The position numbers and the translations under genes were made by a program. DNA of 38,250 nt from Roseivirga sp. (GTDB lineage Bacteria; Bacteroidota; Bacteroidia; Cytophagales; Cyclobacteriaceae), in contig JAJCYM010000034.1 in NCBI GenBank assembly GCA_029262895.1, positions 1 through 38,250 of the forward strand, written 5' to 3'. This document shows positions 8,419 to 14,663 of this stretch, piece by piece; position 1 is the stretch's first letter; the number at the start of each line of letters is the position of its first letter. The notes under the pieces were generated by a model. The model searched no databases. It worked only from the letters and a program-made list of their open reading frames with translations, and was not told the origin of the DNA.

Positions 8419-8934
8419 ATGAAAGATTATCCATTGTTCCTACTCCCTGAAGGGGTTCCTATTTCTCACTCCCGTGATTGGACTGCTGGGCAAGCTAAAA
8501 TTTATTTTGATTGGTTTTTATCTGTTAAGGATGACCGACTTAATTATATGCTAACGGCAATTGATGAGGAATTGACTAAGAATGATGAAAATGATCTCAA
8601 AAGAATTGGACAGAAAGTCTCTGATCTGTTGTTTGAGTTACCATTTTCGACCCTTGATAATGATATCCATACAATAACTAACAAAGGCCTTGCCTTGGCT
8701 GCAGATATGGGTATTTTAACATCAAGCCTGATCTCGTTAGCTCTTCCAGAAGTAAGGTGGGAGATTCTTAAAAAACCCAAGAGTGATATGTCCTTTAGGC
8801 TTCCAGTCATGGTTGGTTTGTCAAATTCACGTTATGTTGAACCTATAAGGTATTCCACCAGCTATGCGAGAGCAATTTTGGAAAGAGAATCAGATGGAGA
8901 TATTTGGTGGAAACTATTCGAAGGATGCGTCTAG
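8419..8934 (+). CDS. Candidate immunity protein for the orphan tip
   Basis: A 171-residue protein I do not recognise, starting 3 bp after the stop of the orphan RHS tip. It has no signal peptide and no membrane helix, as expected if it neutralises a cytoplasmic nuclease. It is acidic in the middle (LTAIDEELTKNDENDLK) and contains a long helical stretch through ITNKGLALAADMGILTSSLI. It shows no clear likeness to the other immunity candidate at 5331-5960, so the two pairs are different specificities. The call rests on position. Confidence 0.65.
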   Translation: MKDYPLFLLPEGVPISHSRDWTAGQAKIYFDWFLSVKDDRLNYMLTAIDEELTKNDENDLKRIGQKVSDLLFELPFSTLDNDIHTITNKGLALAADMGILTSSLISLALPEVRWEILKKPKSDMSFRLPVMVGLSNSRYVEPIRYSTSYARAILERESDGDIWWKLFEGCV

Positions 8935-9219
8935 TAAGGTAGTGCGATCGATTATCTGGTTTTGTTAAAAACATAAGAATGGATCTAATAGAGGCTGGTT
9001 TATAACTGGCCTTTATTATTTATTGAAGGTATCAGTCATTCAAAAGGCTACAGATCGTTCTTTGAGCAGTCTAAAAAGGACAGGTTTGGTCCTAAGTGCT
9101 ATCAATTATCTGGTCCAAGAATTAATAGCATTTCAGAATCTAGGTGTAATTTGTAACTACACCTTAATATTTACAACAAAGCTCGTGGTCCCCCTGAGCA
9201 CACCCAACAAGTATAAGTT
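8935..9219 (+). other. Cassette 3' flank with several hairpins
   Basis: No gene seen. Just after the immunity stop comes GATTATCTGG (8951-8960), the motif also found after other cassettes, then a terminator (8993-9017), a 5-bp hairpin (9077-9093) and a 7-bp hairpin (9142-9164). ATTATCTGGTCC recurs near 9110, which suggests a decayed second flank. Confidence 0.5.
8993..9017 (+). terminator. Terminator after the orphan tip/immunity pair
   Basis: GGCTGGTT pairs with AACTGGCC (two G-T pairs, 3-base loop) and is followed by TTTATTATTTATT. Confidence 0.6.
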
Positions 9220-9437
9220 AGTAATGTTACAGATTATCTGGTCGCTTGATTTTCAACGTTAAGTCGTTGAAAATCAGGCCACTTTTTTTGGGTATAAATG
9301 GTAAGAGAGAAAGGCCAAATACTATTTGGTCAAGATTTGATGTCTTAGAAAGCCTTATTTGCCGTTTTTGTAAACCTCATGTTTCATTTTATCTGATAGG
9401 CACAAATCGTAAGACGGAACTAGGTGTAGATTGGCCC
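9220..9437 (+). repeat. 218-bp direct repeat, copy 1
   Basis: This copy matches 9732-9949 with about 10 differences and no gaps (constant offset 512). It begins AGTAATGTTACAGATTATC and ends GTAGATTGGCCC, and it ends just before the lipoprotein gene at 9443. Short open frames inside both copies share the same sequence but look like chance reading of the repeat. Confidence 0.85.
9247..9289 (+). terminator. 12-bp hairpin inside repeat copy 1
   Basis: TGATTTTCAACG (9247-9258) pairs perfectly with CGTTGAAAATCA (9265-9276) around TTAAGT, and seven Ts follow at 9283. In copy 2 the stem has one mismatch and one G-T pair. Confidence 0.5.
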
Positions 9438-9442
9438 TAAAA

Positions 9443-9736
9443 ATGAAAATGATTAATATGGCTCATTTTAAAACAAGAAAATCGAATAACTGGTTGTTTT
9501 TGATTTTGCTATCCGGCATAATGTGTTCATGTAATGCTCGATTCAAGGTTAATGAGGAGTTCATTTCTACGACCGGAAAGCCCTTCCCAGGTCTAACAAT
9601 AGACAAGATCACGGTTATAGAGAGGGATGAGTCAGGATTGCCAATTCAATACACGCGGGATATGTCAGTTTGGTTAATTACCGAAACAACTAAAGAGCAT
9701 AGCAGGAAAATTTATTTCAGAAAACCCAATGAGTAA
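9443..9736 (+). CDS. Small lipoprotein flanked by direct repeats
   Basis: About 97 residues from the ATG at 9443 (a TTG at 9431 lies within the repeat). The N-terminus has a basic start, a hydrophobic run (WLFLILLSGI) and cysteines (MCSC), consistent with a lipoprotein signal, though the lipobox is not ideal. The mature part (KVNEEFISTTGKPFPGLTID, then MSVWLITETT) is unrecognised. The gene sits exactly between the two 218-bp repeats, as if inserted or duplicated as a cassette. It could be an orphan immunity protein for a toxin acting in the periplasm; that is inference. Confidence 0.6.
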   Translation: MKMINMAHFKTRKSNNWLFLILLSGIMCSCNARFKVNEEFISTTGKPFPGLTIDKITVIERDESGLPIQYTRDMSVWLITETTKEHSRKIYFRKPNE

Positions 9737-9949
9737 TGTTACAGATTATCTGGTCGCTTGATTTTCAGCGTTAAGTCGTTGAACATCAGGCCACCTTTTT
9801 TGGATATAAATGGTAAGAGCGACAGGCCAAATACTATTTGGTCAAGATTTGATGTCTTAGAAAGCCTTATTTACCGTTTTTGGAAACCTCATGTTTCATT
9901 TTATCCGATAGGCACAAATCGTAAGACGGAACTTGGTGTAGATTGGCCC
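9732..9949 (+). repeat. 218-bp direct repeat, copy 2
   Basis: Second copy of the repeat at 9220-9437. It begins at the stop of the lipoprotein gene and ends about 70 bp before the IS1-type element. Confidence 0.85.
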
Positions 9950-10017
9950 GAAGGGATGGCCATGGCGCATCTACGGCTTTATATAAACTGCTCTAATAAG
10001 CATTAAAGGCTATTATT

Positions 10018-10710
10018 CGTAGTTTGAAACTACGACCAGTTCAAACGTAGTTTATGAAATGTAGGTATTGCAAAAGCAACTGCCACAAATGTGGCAGGCA
10101 GCCATCGGGTATTCAAAAGTACAGATGTCAAAAGTGCTTGAAGTATCAGCAAGCAAGTTATAAAAGCAAAGCACTCCATTTGGCAACAAACAAACGCATA
10201 CGCAACCTGGTCAAAGAAGGTGTAGGCATTAGAGGCATAGCAAGACTGTTGAAGATATCAACCACCACAGTGATCAAGAGAATCCGAGCTATAGCATCAA
10301 ATTTAAAAAGACCCGAAATACACAGCTACCATGCCATTTATGAGATTGATGAAATGTGGACATTCAGCAAATCAAAGAAGAATCAACAATGGATTACCTA
10401 TATCTTTGAAAGAGGAACAAAGAGGGTCATGGATTTTGTTGTTGGAAGAAGAAGTGTAGATTGCCTTAGGCCCATGATTTCAAGGGCTTTGACATTTCAG
10501 CCTAAATTTATCGCCACAGATGGTCTGATGGTTTATAGAAGCATCATTCCCTCAAATCTCCATGTGAGAGACCCCTATCAAACCCTGAGAATTGAAAGGA
10601 ACAATTTGAACCTAAGAACTCATTTAAAGAGACTTTCAAGAAAGACTATCAATTATTCCAAAAGTGTAAGCATGTTGAGCTCAGTACTTACACTCTATTT
10701 CTGGGCTTGA
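10018..10710 (+). mobile_element. IS1-family insertion sequence, right end not seen
   Basis: The left side carries a small palindrome (CGTAGTTTGAAACTACG, 10018-10034) and a second CGTAGTTT just before the transposase ATG. I find no matching inverted repeat after the transposase stop, so the element may be truncated on the right. No target duplication could be identified. Confidence 0.55.
10054..10710 (+). CDS. IS1-family transposase
   Basis: 218 residues in one frame, the usual length for the single-frame IS1-like transposases of Bacteroidota. The N-terminus has paired cysteines (CRYCKS, CHKCG, CQKC) of a zinc finger, then a helix-turn-helix (GIRGIARLLKISTTTVIKRI). The catalytic half has EIDEMWTF (first acid), IATDGLMVYRS (second acid) and IERNNLNLRTHLKRLSRKT, matching the IS1 DDE layout, and a typical YFW end. 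It lies inside the toxin/immunity island and may have helped to move the cassettes. Confidence 0.9.
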   Translation: MKCRYCKSNCHKCGRQPSGIQKYRCQKCLKYQQASYKSKALHLATNKRIRNLVKEGVGIRGIARLLKISTTTVIKRIRAIASNLKRPEIHSYHAIYEIDEMWTFSKSKKNQQWITYIFERGTKRVMDFVVGRRSVDCLRPMISRALTFQPKFIATDGLMVYRSIIPSNLHVRDPYQTLRIERNNLNLRTHLKRLSRKTINYSKSVSMLSSVLTLYFWA

Positions 10711-10780
10711 ATTGTACCTCTGATTTTAATACGCCATCAGCACTTCTAAGGCAATTTACAGAACGACATGGAAGGCTTAA

Positions 10781-10942
10781 AAGAAGGAGTTAATCAGTTC
10801 CATCTCTTTTGAAAAAAGTTGGTCTATTAAGGCTCGAACCAAATGGCCTCTGCCGGATGTAATAAAAAATACTTATTTAGAAGGACAAAAAGTAATCAAA
10901 AACACAGAGAGAACCGTTAAATTTAAAAGACAGAAAGAATAA
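10781..10942 (+). pseudogene. C-terminal remnant of an unknown gene
   Basis: A 53-codon open frame without any start codon (its middle reads WPLPDVIKNTYLEGQKVIK) ends in a TAA that overlaps the antitoxin ATG (TAATG). It may be the tail of a gene cut by the nearby IS1-type element. I do not recognise it. Confidence 0.3.
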
Positions 10943-11190
10943 TGGCAAAGATGGACTTACAAGCTGCAAAATTAGATGTACTACAAAAGATCATGAGTAT
11001 ATCAAAGACATCTCTTTTAGAAAAAATAGACAAGCTTTTAGAAGACGAGCTAATAGTAGGCTATACAGTAGAAGGCAAGCCTTTAACCAAAGCACTATAT
11101 AACTTGCGATTGGCTGAAGCAGAAGAACAGCTTCGTTCAGGTAATTATACTACTCAAGAAGATCTGGAAAAAGAATCTGAGAACTGGTAA
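10942..11190 (+). CDS. Antitoxin of a ParE/RelE-type pair
   Basis: 82 residues. The sequence VGYTVEGKPLTKALYNLRLA followed by EEQLRSGNYTTQEDLEKESE is typical of the small Bacteroidota antitoxins that precede RelE/ParE toxins. The C-terminal helix (about residues 55-82), rich in Glu, is the likely toxin-binding part. Its stop overlaps the toxin ATG by one base (TAATG). Such antitoxins usually repress their own promoter together with the toxin; no clear operator is visible here. Confidence 0.85.
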   Translation: MAKMDLQAAKLDVLQKIMSISKTSLLEKIDKLLEDELIVGYTVEGKPLTKALYNLRLAEAEEQLRSGNYTTQEDLEKESENW

Positions 11191-11483
11191 TGGCCAAACC
11201 CAAGGTTATCTGGACAGATCAGGCCAAGGCAGCCCTGAAGCATATTTATGATTATTACAAAGACAAGTCTGTTCAAGGGGCCAAGAATGTGAAATCAGAT
11301 TTGCTTAAAAGTCCAAAGACAATATTGTATTCCAAACAATACCAGTTGGATGAGATCAATCCCAAATATCATAGAATAGTAATCAGGGATTATAAAGTCC
11401 TGTACAAAGAAGAGAACGGAGTGATACAAATAGTTGATATCATAAGTACCAGACAATCCCCAGAAGTTCTAAAAGACAAATAA
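11190..11483 (+). CDS. ParE/RelE-family toxin
   Basis: 97 residues with the ParE/RelE fold pattern: an N-terminal helix pair (WTDQAKAALKHIYDYYKDKS), then strands with conserved positions (YHRIVIRDYKVLYKEENG, IVDIISTRQSPE). The family either cuts ribosome-bound mRNA or inhibits gyrase; the sequence alone does not tell which. The coupled start with the upstream antitoxin supports a working module. It is complete in length. Confidence 0.87.
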   Translation: MAKPKVIWTDQAKAALKHIYDYYKDKSVQGAKNVKSDLLKSPKTILYSKQYQLDEINPKYHRIVIRDYKVLYKEENGVIQIVDIISTRQSPEVLKDK

Positions 11484-11901
11484 GCCGGAACAGCGATTGC
11501 TCCCCTTGGTCGTAAAGCGGCTGAAGTGCATCCAATACTCCGATAGGTTATTCGAATTCTTCGTGTGCTGCTCACCTTGTTGCGTCACCCGGCCCTGACA
11601 AAACTGATACAAAGCCCCTCGCTGGCTCCAAGTAGAACTCACCTTTGGAAATTACCCACTACGTTCTTCAATACCCGCGGCTGACGTGAACTTGTTTTCA
11701 TGACCATCATGTAATAAGGCTATAAAACGTTATCTTCAATAGGTAAGTTGCAGGTATAAATTTCCCAATCTAGAAGGTGTTTATTTTATCAGCTTTGCTA
11801 AGGTTTATTGGATATGGGTTTGACACCATAAAGAGCACGAAGACAAGTTCGCACCAGCTGGGAACTCTATGAGTTGATACTAAAAAGTATGAATAATTCA
11901 A
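11484..11901. other. Gap with unidentified gene debris
   Basis: No supported gene in 418 bases. On the minus strand a stretch near 11484-11640 stays open and includes EYWMHFSRFTTKGSNRC, which looks like a fragment of a repeated element, but I cannot identify it. The rest shows nothing clear. Confidence 0.4.
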
Positions 11902-12318
11902 ATGATAATGAAAACTAAACATCTGATAAAAGGCATAATATTTTTTGCCGTATTCATAAGTTTTTCTTGTATGAGCCTGTGTCAAGAATCGAAGGTAAAT
12001 AGAACATTGCTCGGACATTGGAGAGAATACAAGATTATGAAAGTCAATGGTGATACAACCAACTGGAATGGCAAGCCTTTTGCCTTTGACTTCGACTTTG
12101 AACTCTATCTTGATGGAATTGGGCAGAATACACAATTCGGTCAAGAAAAATTTGAATACTCTCTAAAAAAGGACACCTTAAAAATAGGTGAGATTGTATA
12201 TATAGTAGATAAATTGACAAAGGAAGAATTAGTTATAAGAGAATCGAATGCTAGTTACCCTGATGATCCCGAGGCTTTTATTCACTTTTTGAAGAAGGTT
12301 TTTGATAAAAATGATTGA
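11902..12318 (+). CDS. Small secreted protein or lipoprotein, lipocalin-like
   Basis: 138 residues; the ATG at 11908 is an equally good start. The N-terminus is a signal sequence (IIFFAVFISFSC) with a cysteine that may be lipidated. The mature part has LLGHWREYKIMKVNGD and alternating strands, similar in style to the protein at 5976-6440 (a GxW turn early in the mature chain), as in small lipocalin-like proteins. It is followed by a cassette-type 3' flank (TATCTGG motif, then hairpin and T-run). Function unknown; a periplasmic immunity role is one possibility. Confidence 0.7.
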   Translation: MIMKTKHLIKGIIFFAVFISFSCMSLCQESKVNRTLLGHWREYKIMKVNGDTTNWNGKPFAFDFDFELYLDGIGQNTQFGQEKFEYSLKKDTLKIGEIVYIVDKLTKEELVIRESNASYPDDPEAFIHFLKKVFDKND

Positions 12319-12500
12319 GGTAGTAATGTATCAAAGTATCTGGTTTGTAATTTTAGAGAGCTAACTGCTTGATAACCAATAAATATTTAGGGAGTCCGAT
12401 ATGCTGTCAAAGTGTATGGGACTTTTCTTTTTGGTATAAGGATGTCTTAGATAGGCTTAAATCTCGTTTTAAGAAAGCTCATATATCAAAGAGATGTTCA
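12319..12500 (+). repeat. Diverged copy of the cassette 3' flank
   Basis: AGTAATGTATCAAAGTATCT near the start, a hairpin with T-run in the middle and GATGTCTTAGATAGGCTT later match, in the same order, elements of the 218-bp repeats (AGTAATGTTACAGATTATCT, hairpin, GATGTCTTAGAAAGCCTT). Confidence 0.55.
12393..12431 (+). terminator. Terminator after the lipocalin-like gene
   Basis: AGTCC pairs with GGACT across an ATA/TAT inner pairing, followed by TTTTCTTTTT. Confidence 0.5.
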
Positions 12501-12580
12501 ACTGCCTGATTCCTGATCAACGCTGTCTGCCAGATGATTAATGAGGCCATGTAAAAATCTTCCTAAATTTAGTCTAAACT

Positions 12581-13156
12581 ATGGGTGATTATACTCCACC
12601 AATTTACGAGAACCTTCTTAACATTAGCGATCGTAATAAGCTAAATGAAGAAGAAGCCAAAGGCATCATCAAAGCCGAAGAGTTTATCTATGAGTTGGAG
12701 GAGGACACTATTTTAACTATCGAATTAATCCTTGACCTCCATAAAATTGCTTTCAGCCATCTTTATGAATGGGCTGGAAAATGGAGGCGGAGCGACTTTC
12801 AAGTGGGCTCCCATACACCACCCGACTATACTGAAGTTCCAACCAGAATGTATCAATTCATCGATGAAATTAGTTTTCGATTCAACAATGCCCAAAACGA
12901 AGATAAACTGGTTAGTTTATTGGCCTATGCACATCATCAACTTGTATTTATCCACCCCTTTAACAATGGCAATGGACGAACAGCCAGACTAATCACGAAC
13001 CTTTTAGCTCTGCTTAAAGGCTACAGCGACATTGTGCTTTATTACCGAGAGGGAGATAAAAGAGAGCAATATCTAAAAGCAATTAGAGCCGCAGACAGTT
13101 ACGATTATACCCCATTGGAAGAATTGATTAGGCCGCAGCTCCAGAAGCTCCGTTAG
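12581..13156 (+). CDS. Fic-family protein with an Asn variant of the active-site motif
   Basis: 191 residues. The Fic motif is HPFNNGNGRTAR at residues 125-136. Canonical AMP-transferases have Asp or Glu where this protein has Asn129; the same Asn occurs in 'mobile mystery protein B'-type Fic proteins (HPFxNGNGR). His125 and the GNGR phosphate loop are intact. The helix LYEWAGKWRRSDFQVG before it is the usual flap region. There is no inhibitory [ST]xxxE[GN] motif in its own N-terminus, so an external antitoxin is expected; one is encoded convergently at 13128-13301. Fic enzymes transfer AMP or other phosphate-containing groups to target proteins; the actual reaction here is unknown. Confidence 0.9.
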   Translation: MGDYTPPIYENLLNISDRNKLNEEEAKGIIKAEEFIYELEEDTILTIELILDLHKIAFSHLYEWAGKWRRSDFQVGSHTPPDYTEVPTRMYQFIDEISFRFNNAQNEDKLVSLLAYAHHQLVFIHPFNNGNGRTARLITNLLALLKGYSDIVLYYREGDKREQYLKAIRAADSYDYTPLEELIRPQLQKLR

Positions 13157-13301
13157 TCTTTAGATCATCATAGATTTTTTGTAAACGCTCATAAGAAACT
13201 GTTTGCCCTTCCAGCATCATAGAAGAATGGACAGAACGCACAATACGTTCCTTTAATGCTTTAGGGTCACGAAGGGCCTTATATTTCTCTTTGAGTTTCA
13301 C
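13128..13301 (-). CDS. Fic antitoxin with the SxxxEG inhibitory motif
   Basis: A 57-residue protein starting at GTG 13301; a stop codon lies in frame two codons upstream, so this is the first usable start. It reads MKLKEKYKALRDPKALKERI and then VRSVHSSMMLEGQTVSYERL. The segment SMMLEG is a perfect [ST]xxxE[GN] motif, which in class I Fic systems lies on a separate antitoxin and blocks the ATP site through its Glu. It faces the Fic gene tail to tail and overlaps its last 29 bp, unlike the usual antitoxin-first operon. A TATATTTG promoter element lies just upstream. Sequence and context agree well; activity is inferred. Confidence 0.78.
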   Translation of the reverse strand: MKLKEKYKALRDPKALKERIVRSVHSSMMLEGQTVSYERLQKIYDDLKTNGASGAAA

Positions 13302-13305
13302 AATT

Positions 13306-13330
13306 CAAATATACGCAAAAGTTGTACAAC
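13306..13330 (-). promoter_or_regulatory. Promoter element and palindrome of the Fic antitoxin
   Basis: On the minus strand TATATTTG (13306-13313) fits the Bacteroidota -7 consensus TAnnTTTG and lies 4 bp before the GTG, so the mRNA would be nearly leaderless. Just upstream is a perfect 10-bp dyad, GTTGTACAAC (13321-13330), placed where a repressor would block the promoter. No clear -33 TTTG is seen. Confidence 0.45.
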
Positions 13331-13445
13331 GGTTGATTTAAGTTATATCCGAAGCATCACCAATTGCACCAGTATTGACCATTGCAGAAAGCTACGGACG
13401 CAAGTGTTCAGCAAAAGAAAGGCTTGAGTACAAAGACTGTCTTCC

Positions 13446-13468
13446 ATTCTGAGCGAAGCGAAGAATCT
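13446..13468 (+). repeat. Scattered Bacteroidota intergenic repeat motif
   Basis: ATTCTGAGCGAAGCGAAGAA matches a motif that I know as common between genes in many Bacteroidota. It is a short single copy here. Confidence 0.4.
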
Positions 13469-13527
13469 GATAAAATCAAGGACAAATCAAGAATACAAGC
13501 AAGAGACTCGTATGGCCATTATACGTA

Positions 13528-14352
13528 TTACTTTCCACCATCAAAGAAGTTATCAAAGAAGAGAAGCTGGTACTTGATTGAATTGGTCCAATACGCCCAG
13601 TTATGGGCACCTGGCCTTTCGGTATAGTCATGAGGAATGTTCATTTGAAGCATTTTCTCATGAAGGCGTTGGTTAGGGTCAAAAAAGAAATCACTGGTTC
13701 CGCAATCAAAGATCAACCGCATTTTGGTTTGTCTGCCATCGAGGAGATGAAGCATATTGATAACCGTGTTCTTCTCCCAGTTTTCAGGATATTCAGAGTA
13801 CTCCCCCAACCGCTTTGCCATATCCCAATTATTTGGAAAGGGCCGGATGTCTACACCACCACTCATGCTGCCAGCAGCACCCCAGACGTCTTGATGTCTG
13901 AAACCCAAATAGAATCCGCCATGACCGCCCATGCTTAAGCCTGTGATGGCTCTGCCACTGGGATTCGATACCGTTTTGTATGACCGATCTACGGCCGCTA
14001 CCAATTCCTTCGAAACATAGGTTTCGTATTTCATTGTTGGGTCTATCGGGCTATCCCAATACCAGCTGGTTGTTCCTCCATCGGGGCAAACGATGATCAT
14101 ATTATGAAGGTCAGCATAGGCTTGAATTTCCGAGACCCTACTGATCCAGTTCTTGTAGTTGCCACCAGCACCGTGTAGCAAATAAACCACCGGCAAGGCT
14201 TCGTTTGAACTATTGTATCCCTTAGGCGTGATCACAACATTCTTAATGTCCTTGTTCATGGCATTGCTGTATACCACAAGTGTGTCGACTTGGGCAGCCC
14301 GGGAGAGGAGAGAGGTGGAGAGTAAAAGCAAGAAGATTAGTCTGCCTATCAT
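13528..14352 (-). CDS. Secreted esterase, alpha/beta-hydrolase fold
   Basis: About 274 residues from the ATG at 14352 (MIGRLIFLLLLSTSLLS, a signal peptide cut near SRAAQ); an upstream in-frame ATG would add 17 residues in front of the signal and is unlikely. The fold is that of the esterase-D / feruloyl-esterase-like group: VVYLLHGAGG (oxyanion region), GLSMGGHGG with the nucleophile Ser, FDCGTSDFFFD with the probable acid, and GAHNW with the catalytic His. All triad members are present. It probably hydrolyses esters (carbohydrate or acyl) in the periplasm or outside; the substrate is unknown. It is transcribed alone, next to the accessory island. Confidence 0.85.
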   Translation of the reverse strand: MIGRLIFLLLLSTSLLSRAAQVDTLVVYSNAMNKDIKNVVITPKGYNSSNEALPVVYLLHGAGGNYKNWISRVSEIQAYADLHNMIIVCPDGGTTSWYWDSPIDPTMKYETYVSKELVAAVDRSYKTVSNPSGRAITGLSMGGHGGFYLGFRHQDVWGAAGSMSGGVDIRPFPNNWDMAKRLGEYSEYPENWEKNTVINMLHLLDGRQTKMRLIFDCGTSDFFFDPNQRLHEKMLQMNIPHDYTERPGAHNWAYWTNSIKYQLLFFDNFFDGGK

Positions 14353-14403
14353 AAATTTATCATTTAAGAATTCTAGGGGCTGCTGATTTTTTAAAATCCT
14401 CAA

Positions 14404-14663
14404 CGGAGCCTTTTTGGTCTATTTTCAATGTACATATTTATCTTTATTTGAACAGGAAGCAAGCTGTGGAATGGCAGAATAGCCGGTGTCATTTGGATAA
14501 AGCCCTAGAGGCTGAGTCTCGATGGACTAGCCATTTGGTCAAAGAAAAAGCCCATCCGATTTGAACAGATGGGCCTTTAAGGATTAGTAATTTTAATTAA
14601 TACTTATAGCCTATGAAATATCAGAGTTGTTTGAAAACCCTGTAATAGAAATACAACCTGCTA
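14404..14663. other. Gap with a minus-strand terminator
   Basis: No gene seen. It carries the terminator at 14541-14574 and, towards 14404, the leader of the esterase gene. Confidence 0.5.
14541..14574 (-). terminator. Terminator of the DUF6973-like lipoprotein gene
   Basis: On the minus strand GCCCATC pairs with GATGGGC and is followed by TTTTTCTTT. It resembles the hairpin at 15953-15981 in stem, T-run and surrounding sequence. Confidence 0.7.

Noticed and set aside
9246..9440. Open frames inside both 218-bp repeats (also 9758-10006)
   Set aside because: They share sequence only because the DNA repeats; they read through a hairpin and end at different points.
13382..13627. Plus-strand frame containing HSERSEES
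   Set aside because: That peptide is the usual translation of an intergenic repeat, and the frame overlaps the esterase gene on the other strand.
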